Source of the DNA: Ruegeria lacuscaerulensis
Lineage (GTDB): Bacteria; Pseudomonadota; Alphaproteobacteria; Rhodobacterales; Rhodobacteraceae
Reading direction: 5' to 3'
Assembly: GCF_013033355.1 (NCBI RefSeq)
Contig: NZ_WQDY01000001.1
Coordinates: 558,001-622,000, forward strand
Length of the DNA stretch: 64,000 bases
Shown: positions 35,790 through 46,893 of the stretch, in pieces
Numbering within the stretch: the first letter of the stretch is position 1
Layout of the letters: each line of letters opens with the position of its first letter
Translations under genes and position numbers: made by a program
The notes under the pieces: generated by a model
Database searches by the model: none
Told to the model about the DNA's origin: nothing
What the model saw: only the letters and a program-made list of their open reading frames with translations

Positions 35790-36785
35790 ATGCAAGCTTT
35801 ACTCAGCGTCGCCCCGGGTGGACCGGAAACTTTGGAACTCACCACCCTGCCCGATCCGGAACCGGGAAAAGGCGAGTTGCTGATTGGTGTTAAGGCCGCT
35901 GGGGTCAATTACCCCGACACTCTGATGATCCGAGACCTGTACCAGATCAAGCCCCCCAGACCCTTTGCACCCGGTGGCGAAATTGCAGGTAAGGTTCTGG
36001 CCATTGGTGAGGATGTCGCGGGTTACGAGGTCGGGGACCGTGTTCTTGCTTTGACCGGCCATGGGGGATTCGCGACTCATATGACGATCAAGGCGTCGAC
36101 AGCGGTTAAGTTTCCGCAGTCGATGCCGTTCGAGGATGCCGCTTGTTTCATATTTACCTACGGCACCTCTTACCATGCATTGAAAGACCGGGCGCACCTG
36201 CGGGCAGATGAAACCGTTTTGGTCCTGGGCGCAGCGGGCGGCGTTGGGACAGCTGCGATTGAATTGTCAAAGGCACAGGGTGCGCGGGTGATTGCGGCTG
36301 TATCTTCGCAAGAAAAAGCCGAATTCTGCCGTAAAATTGGCGCAGATGAGGTGATCGTCTACGACCATCAGATGGACCGCGATGCACAGAAAGCCTTTTC
36401 GGGTGAAATCAAGGCAATGGCCGGACCTTTGGGTGTGGACGTGGTCTATGACGCGGTCGGAGGCGACTATGCCGAACCTGCACTGCGCAGTATGGCGTGG
36501 AATGGTCGATACCTTGTAGTCGGGTTTCCCGCCGGAATTCCCAAGATACCCCTCAACCTGCCGCTTCTTAAAGGGTGCCAAATTGTCGGTGTTTTCTGGG
36601 GGGCATCCGTGTTCCGGGATCCAGCGGGTCACACGCAAAACATCAACGATTTGTTCAGGTTGTATGGCGAAGGCAAGATCAAACCGCAAATCAGCGCCAC
36701 TTTCCCACTGGAACAAGCGCAAGACGCGCTGGTGAAGCTGGCAGATCGGTCCGTGCTGGGTAAAGTCGTCGTGTCGATGCCCTGA
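35790..36785 (+). CDS. NADPH:quinone oxidoreductase family protein (MDR superfamily)
   Basis: A 331-residue medium-chain reductase without the zinc ligands of alcohol dehydrogenases. It has an N-terminal GroES-like domain and a Rossmann domain with Leu-Gly-Ala-Ala-Gly-Gly-Val-Gly-Thr-Ala near residue 150. Val-Asn-Tyr-Pro-Asp near residue 38 is characteristic of the QOR group. It may reduce quinones or enones with NADPH. It diverges from the SDR-kinase pair. Confidence 0.87.
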   Translation: MQALLSVAPGGPETLELTTLPDPEPGKGELLIGVKAAGVNYPDTLMIRDLYQIKPPRPFAPGGEIAGKVLAIGEDVAGYEVGDRVLALTGHGGFATHMTIKASTAVKFPQSMPFEDAACFIFTYGTSYHALKDRAHLRADETVLVLGAAGGVGTAAIELSKAQGARVIAAVSSQEKAEFCRKIGADEVIVYDHQMDRDAQKAFSGEIKAMAGPLGVDVVYDAVGGDYAEPALRSMAWNGRYLVVGFPAGIPKIPLNLPLLKGCQIVGVFWGASVFRDPAGHTQNINDLFRLYGEGKIKPQISATFPLEQAQDALVKLADRSVLGKVVVSMP

Positions 36786-36827
36786 AACTTCCACATCAGA
36801 GGCGGTCTACGTTGTTTAGAAACACAC

Positions 36828-36854
36828 CTGCTCGCGCGATAAGTGCGCGGGCAG
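36828..36854. repeat. Ten-pair hairpin before aroQ
   Basis: CTGCTCGCGC pairs with GCGCGGGCAG (one G-U pair) around a 7-base loop, 42 bases after the quinone oxidoreductase stop. No T tract follows, so it may end the upstream transcript inefficiently or shape the aroQ leader. Confidence 0.45.
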
Positions 36855-36909
36855 TAGACTCGGGCACCCCTTCGTGTTTAAGAAACTCATAAATGGGAAC
36901 AGTGAGACG

Positions 36910-37359
36910 ATGCACAAAGCTCTGATTTTGAACGGCCCAAACTTGAATTTGCTGGGGACGCGCCAGCCCGAGGTTTATGGTAGCACCACTTTAAAAATGG
37001 TTGAGGAATTGTGCTTTAACCATGGAAAAAAAATAGGAATTGACGTTTCGACCTTGCAGTCAAATCATGAGGGCGAATTGATCGACGCGATCCATGCGGC
37101 GAAAGGTGTCCAGAACGGGATTATTCTGAACGCTGGAGCTTATACGCATACTTCTATTGCTCTGATGGACGCGATTTCTTCTGTCGACCTGCCGGTGGTT
37201 GAGGTTCATCTGTCAAACATTCATGCGCGAGAGCAATTCCGACACAAATCCTATATCTCAAAGGTTGCGTTGGGTCAGATTTGCGGCTTTGGAACGCGAA
37301 GCTACGTATTGGCACTGGACGCACTGGTGGGCTATCTGGACGGCGAGGTTGGCGCATGA
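36910..37359 (+). CDS. aroQ: Type II 3-dehydroquinate dehydratase
   Basis: A 149-residue enzyme that dehydrates 3-dehydroquinate to 3-dehydroshikimate. Family features are Leu-Asn-Gly-Pro-Asn-Leu-Asn-Leu-Leu-Gly, the catalytic Tyr in Pro-Glu-Val-Tyr-Gly, Gln-Ser-Asn-His-Glu-Gly, Asn-Ala-Gly-Ala-Tyr-Thr-His-Thr-Ser, and Glu-Val-His-Leu-Ser-Asn-Ile-His. The ATG at 36910 begins the conserved domain, and a longer frame upstream is not used. The stop overlaps the luxR start by four bases. That pairing suggests a role other than housekeeping shikimate synthesis. Confidence 0.92.
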   Translation: MHKALILNGPNLNLLGTRQPEVYGSTTLKMVEELCFNHGKKIGIDVSTLQSNHEGELIDAIHAAKGVQNGIILNAGAYTHTSIALMDAISSVDLPVVEVHLSNIHAREQFRHKSYISKVALGQICGFGTRSYVLALDALVGYLDGEVGA

Positions 37360-38111
37360 AGCTGGACGCCTATTTGCACTTTCTCAGCTATGTCAAATCG
37401 CTTGAGGAGCTTTGGGATGCCCATTGCCGTCAGATGGCCGGATATGGGTTTGATCGCCTGCTATACGGCTTTACGCGCTACAAAACGGAAACTTCCCTGG
37501 GTGACCCCGAGGACTTCACGATCCTGACGAACCATGGCAAGGACTACTTGGATGGGTTCCTGCGAGATGGGCTTTATTTCAATGCCCCTATGTTGAAATG
37601 GGCGCTTGAGAACGAAGGCGCTGCAAGCTGGCAAATGACGCAGGACATGCTTTTGGATGGCACCCTATCGCCGCAAGAACGGAAAGTGGTCGAGTTCAAT
37701 CGGTCGTTGGGGGTCGTTGCCGGCTATACGGTCAGCTTCAACTCGGTTTCTTTTAGATCGAAAGGTGCGATCTCGCTTTCTGCCTCTGGCGGCCGGTCAC
37801 AACAAGAAGTCGATGCGATCTGGGCTGAACATGGCGATGACATTCTTCTCATGAATAACGTGGCGCATCTGAAAATTCTTACGCTGCCCTACAATGCTCC
37901 GAATCGAGCGTTGACCAATCGCCAACGTGAAGCGCTGGAATGGGTTGGGGATGGTAAGACCACGCAAGATATCGCCCTGTTGATGGGCCTAACCGCAGCG
38001 ACAGTCGAAAAGCATTTGAGGCTAGCCCGAGAATCGCTGTCGGTTGAAACCACCGCTCAGGCTGTACTGAAGGCGTCATTGCAGAATCAGATGTTCAAAA
38101 TAGAGGCATAA
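37356..38111 (+). CDS. LuxR-family regulator with autoinducer-binding-like domain
   Basis: A 251-residue regulator. Residues about 20-165 match the autoinducer-binding domain and about 185-245 the LuxR helix-turn-helix (Leu-Thr-Asn-Arg-Gln-Arg-Glu-Ala-Leu, then Ala-Ala-Thr-Val-Glu-Lys-His-Leu). In the ligand pocket, the usual Trp-X3-Tyr and Asp-Pro pairs of AHL receptors appear replaced (Gly-Phe-Leu-Arg-Asp-Gly and Asn-Ala-Pro). The bound signal may therefore not be a standard acyl-homoserine lactone. No luxI gene is in the window, so it looks like a solo receptor. It is translationally coupled to aroQ. Confidence 0.83.
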   Translation: MKLDAYLHFLSYVKSLEELWDAHCRQMAGYGFDRLLYGFTRYKTETSLGDPEDFTILTNHGKDYLDGFLRDGLYFNAPMLKWALENEGAASWQMTQDMLLDGTLSPQERKVVEFNRSLGVVAGYTVSFNSVSFRSKGAISLSASGGRSQQEVDAIWAEHGDDILLMNNVAHLKILTLPYNAPNRALTNRQREALEWVGDGKTTQDIALLMGLTAATVEKHLRLARESLSVETTAQAVLKASLQNQMFKIEA

Positions 38112-38141
38112 CACCAGGAATTTGACGCTAATTTGCATCAA

Positions 38142-38156
38142 CTTACCTTAGGTAAG
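38142..38156. promoter_or_regulatory. Perfect 15-base dyad downstream of luxR
   Basis: CTTACCT and AGGTAAG flank a single T, 31 bases after the luxR stop. It could be a lux-box-like operator or a short RNA hairpin. No confident gene follows on this strand before the convergent tsf terminator. Confidence 0.35.
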
Positions 38157-38409
38157 GAAAACATGACTTTCCGAATCCGGGTCTACAGTTGCAAAATGAG
38201 ATCGTTCCGTGAGTGGTGGCTTTAGCCTGGGAACATTTGGTTGGATCTTTGTAATTTCAGGGCTCTCCAACCTCTCTGGCACAGGGGCGTCTATTCGTCC
38301 ACGTACCTTTGCCGGAAACACTGGGGGGCCTCGACCATCCCCATCATGCGGGGCCCCCCAACCCTATCCTTAAATTCCAGGCGCTGCGGCGTCTTTTTTA
38401 TTGCCAAAC
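38157..38409. other. Intergenic stretch between luxR and tsf, no gene seen
   Basis: The 373-base gap between luxR and tsf has short frames only. One 20-codon frame from 38163 has a good ribosome site and ends Glu-Trp-Trp-Leu, but nothing supports its use. A GC-rich inverted repeat (38319-38361) has a long loop and no T tract. The tsf terminator lies just beyond. Confidence 0.4.
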
Positions 38410-38441
38410 GAAAAAACCGGCCACGCTATGCGTGACCGGTT
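38410..38441 (-). terminator. Terminator of the rpsB-tsf operon
   Basis: Read leftward, a 12-pair stem (AACCGGTCACGC with GCGTGGCCGGTT, one G-T pair) with a 3-base loop is followed by six T residues. It lies 44 bases past the tsf stop. Confidence 0.85.
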
Positions 38442-38484
38442 CCGATAAGGTGCCGAACCCCCGTAAGGGTTCCGACAAAACATC

Positions 38485-39360
38485 TTAGCCTTGCGCGGCT
38501 TTGGCAACTTCGGCTGCGAAGTCTTCTTTCTCGACCACGATACCTTCGCCAACTTCCAGACGGATAAAGCCGGTGATGGTTGCGCCTGCTTCTTTGGCCG
38601 CAGCTTCAACGGTCAGGTCAGGGTTCACAACGAATGACTGGTTCAGCAGAGTTGATTCAGCCACGAATTTCTTCATACGGCCTTCGATCATCTTCTCGAT
38701 CACCTGCTCCGGTTTGCCGGATTCGCGGGCGATGTCCATCTGAACCTGCTTTTCTTTCTCGACAACAGCTGGATCCATGTCCGCCTCGGACAGAGCTGCC
38801 GGGTTCACAGCTGCGATGTGCATCGCAACCTGCTTGCCGATCGCTTCGTCGCCACCGGTCAGAGCGACCAGAACGCCGATTTTGCCCATGCCGTTGGTAG
38901 CTGCGTTGTGGACGTAAGACACAACAGTGTCACCCGACAGTTTCGCCATGCGGCGCACCGACATGTTCTCGCCGATGGTGGCGATCTTGTCGGTCAGAGT
39001 GTCGGCAACGGATTTGCCACCCAGGTCAGCCGCCAGCAGAGCGTCAACATCTGCAACGCCTTCGGCTGCAAATGCGATCTTGCCGACCATTTCCTGGAAC
39101 TCAGCGTTTTTCGCAACGAAGTCGGTTTCCGAGTTCACCTCGACAGCAACACCGTTGCCACCGTTGACGTGAACAGCAACCAGACCTTCGGCGGCAGTAC
39201 GACCGGATTTCTTGGCCGCCTTGGCTAGACCTTTGGTACGCAGCCAGTCAACGGCCTCGTCCATGTTGCCGCCGGTTTCGGTCAGCGCTTTTTTCGCGTC
39301 CATCATGCCTGCGCCTGTGCTGTCGCGCAGTTCTTTAACCATTGCTGCTGTGATTGCCAT
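38485..39360 (-). CDS. tsf: Translation elongation factor Ts
   Basis: A 291-residue nucleotide exchange factor for EF-Tu. The N-terminal UBA-like domain contains [19 protein letters not shown], and the core has the conserved Thr-Asp-Phe-Val-Ala-Lys-Asn. It follows rpsB in the usual order. Confidence 0.96.
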   Translation of the reverse strand: MAITAAMVKELRDSTGAGMMDAKKALTETGGNMDEAVDWLRTKGLAKAAKKSGRTAAEGLVAVHVNGGNGVAVEVNSETDFVAKNAEFQEMVGKIAFAAEGVADVDALLAADLGGKSVADTLTDKIATIGENMSVRRMAKLSGDTVVSYVHNAATNGMGKIGVLVALTGGDEAIGKQVAMHIAAVNPAALSEADMDPAVVEKEKQVQMDIARESGKPEQVIEKMIEGRMKKFVAESTLLNQSFVVNPDLTVEAAAKEAGATITGFIRLEVGEGIVVEKEDFAAEVAKAAQG

Positions 39361-39389
39361 CTTTCGGCTCTCCTCAAATCAAACGGAAT

Positions 39390-39412
39390 TGGGGCAGGTC
39401 TACCCTGCCCCA
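39390..39412. terminator. Intercistronic hairpin between rpsB and tsf
   Basis: TGGGGCAGG pairs perfectly with CCTGCCCCA across 5 bases in the 76-base rpsB-tsf gap. It lacks a proper T tract leftward, so it probably attenuates or stabilises rather than stops transcription. Confidence 0.55.
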
Positions 39413-39436
39413 TATGTCATTTACGTGACGGGCAGC

Positions 39437-40228
39437 TTACGCTTCGGCAGGTGTTTCTGCTTCCGCGGGGGCTTCTTCGGCGACTACTTCTTCAACCGGT
39501 GCTTCTTCGAATGCACCCAGGTCCACGCCAGCAGCACCCATCTGAGCGGTCATGCCGTCCAGAGCCGCGCGTGCGGCCAGGTCGCAGTACAGACCGATGG
39601 CGCGGGCTGCGTCGTCGTTGCCGGGGATGATGTAGTCAACACCGTCGGGCGAGCAGTTGGTGTCGACAACAGCCACAACCGGGATACCCAGCTTGTTGGC
39701 TTCGGCGATGGCCAGTGCTTCTTTTTTGACGTCGATGACGAACAGCAGGTCAGGAACGCCGCCCATCTCGCGGATACCGCCCAGCGAAGCCTGCAGCTTC
39801 TGCTGGTCACGCTCCATGCCCAGACGCTCTTTCTTGGTCAGGCCTTCTGCGCCGGCTTCCATTGCTTCGTCGATCTGGTTCAGACGGTTGATCGACTGAG
39901 AAACGGTTTTCCAGTTGGTCAGCGTACCGCCCAGCCAGCGGTGGTTCATGTAGTACTGAGCTGACTTTTCAGCTGCTTCGGCGATCGGGCCAGCGGCCTG
40001 ACGCTTGGTACCAACGAACAGAACGCGGCCACCTTTTGCAACGGTGTCACGAACCGCCTGCAGCGCCTGATCCAGCATCGGAACGGTCTGGGTCAGGTCC
40101 ATGATGTGGATGCCATTGCGCGAGCCGTAGATGAACGGGCCCATGCGGGGATTCCAACGCTGTGTCTGGTGACCAAAGTGAACGCCAGCTTCCAGCAGCT
40201 GACGCATGGTGAACTCGGGAAGAGCCAT
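39437..40228 (-). CDS. rpsB: 30S ribosomal protein S2
   Basis: A 263-residue S2 protein. The start at 40228 gives [20 protein letters not shown], the standard S2 opening, and Arg-Trp-Asn-Pro-Arg-Met follows. The C terminus has an Ala/Glu-rich acidic tail (about 240-263), common in alphaproteobacteria. A longer frame upstream is not used. Confidence 0.95.
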   Translation of the reverse strand: MALPEFTMRQLLEAGVHFGHQTQRWNPRMGPFIYGSRNGIHIMDLTQTVPMLDQALQAVRDTVAKGGRVLFVGTKRQAAGPIAEAAEKSAQYYMNHRWLGGTLTNWKTVSQSINRLNQIDEAMEAGAEGLTKKERLGMERDQQKLQASLGGIREMGGVPDLLFVIDVKKEALAIAEANKLGIPVVAVVDTNCSPDGVDYIIPGNDDAARAIGLYCDLAARAALDGMTAQMGAAGVDLGAFEEAPVEEVVAEEAPAEAETPAEA

Positions 40229-40323
40229 GCTATTTTCCTTTTCCGGTTTACGCCTTGGCGGGGGTGAAAGAAGCGGATGCTCCAACCGGCGGGCCTGATG
40301 AGGATGTCTCCCTCCAAAAGGCC

Positions 40324-40344
40324 CAAACCCCGCCTGCGGGTTTG
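40324..40344. terminator. Hairpin upstream of rpsB
   Basis: CAAACCC pairs with GGGTTTG around 7 bases, 96 bases before the rpsB start and 52 bases after the olsA-like stop (leftward). The following leftward tract GGCCTTTT is weak. It may end the olsBA transcript or belong to an rpsB leader. Confidence 0.4.
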
Positions 40345-40395
40345 AATGGCGCGCGTATACGGCAGGTTTTGGTGCAGTGCAAGAGGCTTTCGCCC

Positions 40396-41232
40396 CTATT
40401 TTTCAAGCCGCGCCAAGCTATGGGCATGACGGACGGCTTCCTCGCAATGAGCAGCCAACGCTTTGCGGTTTTCAAAATCGCTGACCTTGGCGGGTATGTG
40501 GTAGATCAACTCGACCCAACCTTGTCGACGGGCGCCCAGCGTTTTCAGCAGATGCGGGCCAAAATCCATATCTCCCCACCAGCCATAGAACCTGTTGGGT
40601 TGCCCAACGGGCGCATGATAGATCACGGAAACGGGCTGCACATACATGAATTCGCGCAGTTCATCGGTAAAGAACGCTGCAAAGAGTGTTGTTTTAAAGG
40701 GCAAAACCCTGATTCCATCGGTCGAGGTGCCTTCCGGAAAAAACACCAACTTATGACCTGCGGACAAGCGTTCCTGAAACAACAAGGTTTGCTCGCGCGC
40801 CTTTTTACGGTTGCGTTCGATGAAGACCGTACCCGTGGCCCGGGCAAGCCAGCCGATACCGGGCCATTTCGCCACTTCGGCTTTTGAGACGAAATAGACC
40901 CTTTTGCGGGCGTTAAGCGCGAAAATATCCAACCACGAGGAGTGATTGGCCACCACTGCACCGCGTTGGGTCATCAACTCTCCGGAACTGCGGAACCCCA
41001 TTCCTAGAATGCGAAAAGCGTTGCGACATACAAACTGTGTGATGAAGGGCGTGACGGGGCGGCGGACACCGTAAATCGGTCGTTCGATCAGCCGCAGGAT
41101 CAGTAGAACAATCAGACCGCCGAAGACTAACATCGCCAGTGGCAGACCACGCAAGATGACCAGAATCCAGCCGATCAGGCCCAGCTCAATGGGATCAGGC
41201 GCGTCTTCGCTGTGCCAGGATGCGTCGCTCAA
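40396..41232 (-). CDS. olsA: 1-acylglycerol-3-phosphate-type acyltransferase, probable OlsA
   Basis: A 278-residue PlsC-family membrane acyltransferase. A hydrophobic segment (about 20-48) precedes the catalytic Asn-His-Ser-Ser-Trp-Leu-Asp motif (His-X4-Asp) near residue 96, and Phe-Pro-Glu-Gly-Thr-Ser-Thr-Asp-Gly follows near residue 165. It is 3 bases after an OlsB-like gene. In that pairing OlsA adds the second acyl chain to lyso-ornithine lipid. Alternatively it could be a second PlsC for phospholipids. Confidence 0.82.
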   Translation of the reverse strand: MSDASWHSEDAPDPIELGLIGWILVILRGLPLAMLVFGGLIVLLILRLIERPIYGVRRPVTPFITQFVCRNAFRILGMGFRSSGELMTQRGAVVANHSSWLDIFALNARKRVYFVSKAEVAKWPGIGWLARATGTVFIERNRKKAREQTLLFQERLSAGHKLVFFPEGTSTDGIRVLPFKTTLFAAFFTDELREFMYVQPVSVIYHAPVGQPNRFYGWWGDMDFGPHLLKTLGARRQGWVELIYHIPAKVSDFENRKALAAHCEEAVRHAHSLARLEK

Positions 41233-41235
41233 GGG

Positions 41236-41991
41236 TTATGCTCCGGTATAGATGCGCCGTTGGCGCTCGTTCATACGCGCTGTGTCCAGGATCAGGCACA
41301 CGTCCGTTGTGTTGAAGGCATGGTCGATGAAAGCGCCCTCGCCCACGAACCCGCCCAGCCGAAGATAGGCTTTGATCAGCGCTGGAACCTGCACCATGGC
41401 TGCACGGCGATCCAGCGCATCCACGTCCACCAAGTCCATCGGCTGAAACACATCGGGTTGCGCCCGCACCCTCAGGTCTGGCGGCGCGAGGTGGTTGTGA
41501 TGCAACATCGACAGAGGCTGCTCCAGCGCCTGAACATCAGTGCCATGAAAGCTGGCGACGCCGAACAGAACTTCAATCTGGCGCGCGTTCACATAGGCGG
41601 CCAGACCGTTCCACAGATGATACATTGCCGTGCCGCCGCGATAGTCAGGGTGGAGGCAGGATCGCCCCAATTCCAACAGCTTGAGACCGCTGTCTTTAAG
41701 GACGCTGACATCATATTCGTCTTCGGAATAAAACTGACCCAGATCTGCTGCACGTTCACCCGGTAACAGTCTGTAAACACCAACAGTTTCGCCCGTCTGG
41801 TCGTCGATGGCGAGCATATGGTCGAAATACGGATCAAACCGGTCCTGTTCCAGCCCTGCGTCGTGATCAACCATCTCTCCGCCACCACCCAGTTCGCGAA
41901 CGAAGACGTCATAGCGCAGCCGCTGCGCGGCACGTAGTTCGGCCTCGGTCTCGGCGAGTTTGACGGTGAAGGATGGGCCTGTACCCGACAT
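41236..41991 (-). CDS. olsB: L-ornithine N-acyltransferase, OlsB-type
   Basis: A 251-residue acyl-ACP-dependent N-acyltransferase of the OlsB/autoinducer-synthase-like GNAT fold. The N-terminal Ala-Gln-Arg-Leu-Arg-Tyr-Asp-Val-Phe and the central Leu-Glu-Leu-Gly-Arg-Ser-Cys-Leu-His-Pro-Asp-Tyr-Arg are characteristic. It makes lyso-ornithine lipid, a phosphate-free membrane lipid. No Pho box is visible in its upstream region despite the phosphate regulon elsewhere in the window. Confidence 0.87.
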   Translation of the reverse strand: MSGTGPSFTVKLAETEAELRAAQRLRYDVFVRELGGGGEMVDHDAGLEQDRFDPYFDHMLAIDDQTGETVGVYRLLPGERAADLGQFYSEDEYDVSVLKDSGLKLLELGRSCLHPDYRGGTAMYHLWNGLAAYVNARQIEVLFGVASFHGTDVQALEQPLSMLHHNHLAPPDLRVRAQPDVFQPMDLVDVDALDRRAAMVQVPALIKAYLRLGGFVGEGAFIDHAFNTTDVCLILDTARMNERQRRIYTGA

Positions 41992-42017
41992 CAGAACGTC
42001 CCTGTGGTTTCAGGGCT

Positions 42018-42032
42018 GATACCGCAGGTATC
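42018..42032. promoter_or_regulatory. Perfect inverted repeat before olsB
   Basis: GATACC and GGTATC flank GCA, 27 bases upstream of the olsB start. It may be an operator or an mRNA leader hairpin. Confidence 0.35.
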
Positions 42033-42068
42033 GGGGGAATGGCAACCAAGCGCGCGACCGACTGCGCG

Positions 42069-42084
42069 TTAACCTTTCCTAAAC
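42069..42084 (-). promoter_or_regulatory. Near-match to a CtrA site before olsB
   Basis: Read on the minus strand there is TTTA, seven bases, then TTAAC, one base off the CtrA consensus. It lies about 80 bases upstream of olsB, downstream of DUF3553 and close to chpT. Weak on its own. Confidence 0.25.
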
Positions 42085-42089
42085 CAGTT

Positions 42090-42272
42090 TCACGGATCAA
42101 AGACGGGCATCAGGGCGATGCGCGATCCGTCAATCACCACTTTCCCCTGCTCGCGGAAGTTCACGGTGATTTTGCCACCGATATTGGACTGCACTTGTCC
42201 AACGCCCCAATCGGGGAAATCGGGGTGGCGGACAAACATGCCCGGTGCGAGAATGGCATTGAGGTCTGACAT
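42090..42272 (-). CDS. DUF3553 small protein
   Basis: A 60-residue protein starting Met-Ser-Asp-Leu-Asn-Ala-Ile-Leu. It has the DUF3553 pattern of Val-Arg-His-Pro, Trp-Gly-Val-Gly-Gln-Val-Gln-Ser, Lys-Ile-Thr-Val-Asn-Phe and a final Gly-Lys-Val-Val-Ile. The fold is a small beta barrel like the CarD/UvrD C-terminal tail. The ATG at 42272 has GGAG 7 bases upstream; longer frames are not used. It diverges from chpT by 43 bases. Function unknown. Confidence 0.8.
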   Translation of the reverse strand: MSDLNAILAPGMFVRHPDFPDWGVGQVQSNIGGKITVNFREQGKVVIDGSRIALMPVFDP

Positions 42273-42315
42273 GACTGGGCTCCGGGTCCGGCGGCAGATA
42301 CAGCAGGAGGTACGC

Positions 42316-42912
42316 ATGAGCGCTACAGACGTCAACCTGGCCGAGCTGATCGGCTCGCGCATCTGTCACGACCTGATCAGCCCTATTGGCGCGATTACCA
42401 ACGGGCTTGAACTGCTGGAAATGGTTGGCGGCACCCAAGGCCCCGAGATGGAGCTGATCTCGGGCAGTGTCGGCAGCGCTGGCGCGCGGATCAGATTCTT
42501 TCGCGTGGCCTTTGGGTCCGCAGGGGATCAACCCTTGGGGCGGACTGAAGTCAGCGATTTGCTGAAAGATGTAGAACGAGCCGGACGTTTGCGGGTGAAC
42601 TGGAACCTCACCGAAGCCGTGCCGCGCAATCAGGTCAAATTGGCGTTTCTGGCATTGATGTGCTGTGAAAGCGCAATGCCGTTCGGCGGCGAAGTCTCCA
42701 TTCGCAATGATTTAGACCGCTGGTCCGTCACGGGTATCGCGGACAAATTGAACATCGACAACGACTTATGGAATAACCTGCCCCGCGGGCGGCTTGCCAA
42801 CAAGGTCACGCCTGCCCACGTTCAGTTCGCCTTGCTCCCCGATACCGCGACTTCTATGGGACGGCGGGTTGCGGTGGATACAACCTCAACCCGCGTTGAG
42901 ATACGGTTCTAG
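42316..42912 (+). CDS. chpT: Histidine phosphotransferase ChpT
   Basis: A 198-residue phosphotransferase that relays phosphate from CckA to CtrA and CpdR in alphaproteobacteria. The phosphorylated residue is His18 in [11 protein letters not shown]. Asn-Gly-Leu-Glu-Leu-Leu-Glu follows in the dimerisation helices. The degenerate HATPase-like C-terminal half (about 85-198) is present. AGGAGG precedes the ATG at 42316. In roseobacters this relay controls motility and gene transfer agent genes. It ends tail to tail with proA, overlapping by four bases. Confidence 0.93.
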   Translation: MSATDVNLAELIGSRICHDLISPIGAITNGLELLEMVGGTQGPEMELISGSVGSAGARIRFFRVAFGSAGDQPLGRTEVSDLLKDVERAGRLRVNWNLTEAVPRNQVKLAFLALMCCESAMPFGGEVSIRNDLDRWSVTGIADKLNIDNDLWNNLPRGRLANKVTPAHVQFALLPDTATSMGRRVAVDTTSTRVEIRF

Positions 42913-44171
42913 GTCCGAATAGTCCCGTTTCCGCGGACCAGATACTGAAAACTGGTCAACTGAGCAGCGCCCACAGGTCCGCGCGCATGCATCTTGCCGG
43001 TGGCGATACCGATCTCAGCGCCCATGCCAAACTCTCCACCATCGGCAAATTGCGTCGAGGCGTTGTGCATCAGAATTGCACTGTCGAGACGTTCGAAGAA
43101 CCGCGCAGCGGCCTCTGCATCTTCGGTCATGATACAATCTGTATGGTCAGAGCCGTACTGCCGGATATGCGCAATAGCCGCGTCAATATCGGCAACAGGT
43201 TTGGCGGCGATGATAGTGTCGAGAAACTCTTTTCCCCAATCGTCGGCCGACGCTGCAATCGTTCCGTTCATCTCCAAACCGCTCTCGGCATGGACTTCGA
43301 CACCAGAAGTCAACAAAGCTTGGATGACGTCCCGGCCCAAAGTTTCAGCAACGTCCTGATGGATCAGCAGGCATTCGGCTGCTCCACAGATCCCCGTCCG
43401 GCGGGTTTTGGCGTTCAGAACGACCTCGATTGTTTTGGCGGGGTCGGCAGCTTTGTCGATATAAATATGCACGATGCCTTCCAGATGCGCGAACACGGGC
43501 ACTCGCGCCTCACGCTGGACAAGGCCCACCAACCCTTTACCACCGCGCGGGACGATCACGTCGACATAGTCGGTCATCGTCAGCAGTTCCTGAACGGCTG
43601 CTCGGTCGCGTGTGGGCACCAACTGGATCGCGTCTTCGGGCAGGTTGGCAGCCTTCAGACCCTCGACCAGACAGGCATGGATCGCGCTTGAGGAATGGAA
43701 GCTTTCCGAACCGCCACGCAGGATCACCGCATTGCCCGATTTCAAGCAAAGCGCACCCGCATCCGCTGTCACATTCGGGCGGCTTTCATAAATGACGCCG
43801 ATCACGCCCAGAGGCGTCCGCACGCGCTGGATATGCAGACCTGACGGCATGTCCCATTCGGTCAGAACCTCACCCACCGGATCAGCCTGATCGGCAACGG
43901 TGCGCAGACCATCGACCATGCCCTGAATTCGGGCTTCGTCCAGCATCAGGCGATCCATCATCGCCGGGCTCAGACCCTTGTCGCGCCCGAACTCCAGGTC
44001 TTTCGCGTTGGCCTCAATGATCTCGGCGCGTCGCGTCCAGACCGCATCGGCAGCGGCAATCAGGGCCGCGTGTTTACGCTCGGCACTGGCAAAGCCCAGT
44101 TCGGCCGAGGCCGCTTTGGCGCGCACACCCAAATCAGTCATCAGGGCGGGAATGCTGTCGAAATCCTTCAT
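42909..44171 (-). CDS. proA: Gamma-glutamyl phosphate reductase
   Basis: A 420-residue NADPH-dependent enzyme of the aldehyde dehydrogenase fold that reduces glutamyl-5-phosphate in proline synthesis. The catalytic Cys is in Thr-Gly-Ile-Cys-Gly-Ala-Ala-Glu. [16 protein letters not shown] is also typical. It lies 19 bases after proB in a long operon that starts at rplU. Confidence 0.95.
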   Translation of the reverse strand: MKDFDSIPALMTDLGVRAKAASAELGFASAERKHAALIAAADAVWTRRAEIIEANAKDLEFGRDKGLSPAMMDRLMLDEARIQGMVDGLRTVADQADPVGEVLTEWDMPSGLHIQRVRTPLGVIGVIYESRPNVTADAGALCLKSGNAVILRGGSESFHSSSAIHACLVEGLKAANLPEDAIQLVPTRDRAAVQELLTMTDYVDVIVPRGGKGLVGLVQREARVPVFAHLEGIVHIYIDKAADPAKTIEVVLNAKTRRTGICGAAECLLIHQDVAETLGRDVIQALLTSGVEVHAESGLEMNGTIAASADDWGKEFLDTIIAAKPVADIDAAIAHIRQYGSDHTDCIMTEDAEAAARFFERLDSAILMHNASTQFADGGEFGMGAEIGIATGKMHARGPVGAAQLTSFQYLVRGNGTIRT

Positions 44172-44190
44172 CTTACATGCCTTTCTTTAA

Positions 44191-46328
<2,138 letters not shown>

Positions 46329-46356
46329 CTACTGCAAAGGCCCCATCGGCCACAAG

Positions 46357-46893
46357 TCACAGTTTCTTTGTATATGTCCAGGTGGGCACGTTCGCATCGC
46401 GCGCCACCGAATAGTTTTCGGCATCGCCAAGATATTCAAACCCGCAATGGGTCAATACCCGGGCCGAGGCCGGATTGTCCTGAAACACGCTGGCGAACAT
46501 ATTGGCGTTCTCCAACGGGTTTGCATTGACCAACGCCTCAACCGCCAGCGAGGCCACACCAGTGTTCCAGTAGATCGGCGCGACCCAATACCCAACCTCG
46601 GACTGGTTGCGATCCAGCCGAGTCAACGAAATCAGGCCAATCAGCTCTGGTCCATCATCTTTGGTGGCATCCAAGGCCCAAACGTCTTCGTCCCGCTCCT
46701 CGGACATGGCGCGAGTAACGAACGCTTCGGTCGAGCCAGGCGGCAATGGATGTGGAATAGCCGTGGTCATCCGCGCCACACGTTCGTCGCCTGCATAGTG
46801 TTCAATGAGACCCATATCCGAACGACGCAAAGGGCGTAGATCGAACCGCTCGGTTTCGATCACCGGCTGGTTTATTATTGTCTCAAACTTCAT
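46357..46893 (-). CDS. GNAT-family N-acetyltransferase (RimJ-like)
   Basis: A 178-residue GNAT of the Acetyltransf_3 type, with Glu-Thr-Glu-Arg-Phe-Asp-Leu-Arg-Pro-Leu near residue 12, Val-Gly-Tyr-Trp-Val-Ala-Pro, and Asn-Pro-Ala-Ser-Ala-Arg-Val-Leu. Relatives acetylate protein N termini or amino compounds. The ATG at 46893 overlaps the stop of a small membrane-protein gene (ATGA), so the frame's longer upstream extension is not used. Confidence 0.82.
   Translation of the reverse strand: MKFETIINQPVIETERFDLRPLRRSDMGLIEHYAGDERVARMTTAIPHPLPPGSTEAFVTRAMSEERDEDVWALDATKDDGPELIGLISLTRLDRNQSEVGYWVAPIYWNTGVASLAVEALVNANPLENANMFASVFQDNPASARVLTHCGFEYLGDAENYSVARDANVPTWTYTKKL

Noticed and set aside
38163-38225. 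20-codon frame ending in Trp-Trp as a trp-type leader peptide
   Set aside because: No tryptophan or other biosynthetic gene follows on that strand before the convergent tsf terminator, and no attenuator structure is apparent.
38319-38361. GC-rich inverted repeat as a luxR terminator
   Set aside because: The loop is about 20 bases and no T tract follows on either strand.
41992-42089. Pho box controlling olsB
   Set aside because: Ornithine lipid genes are often phosphate-regulated, but no TGTCAT-like repeats are present upstream.
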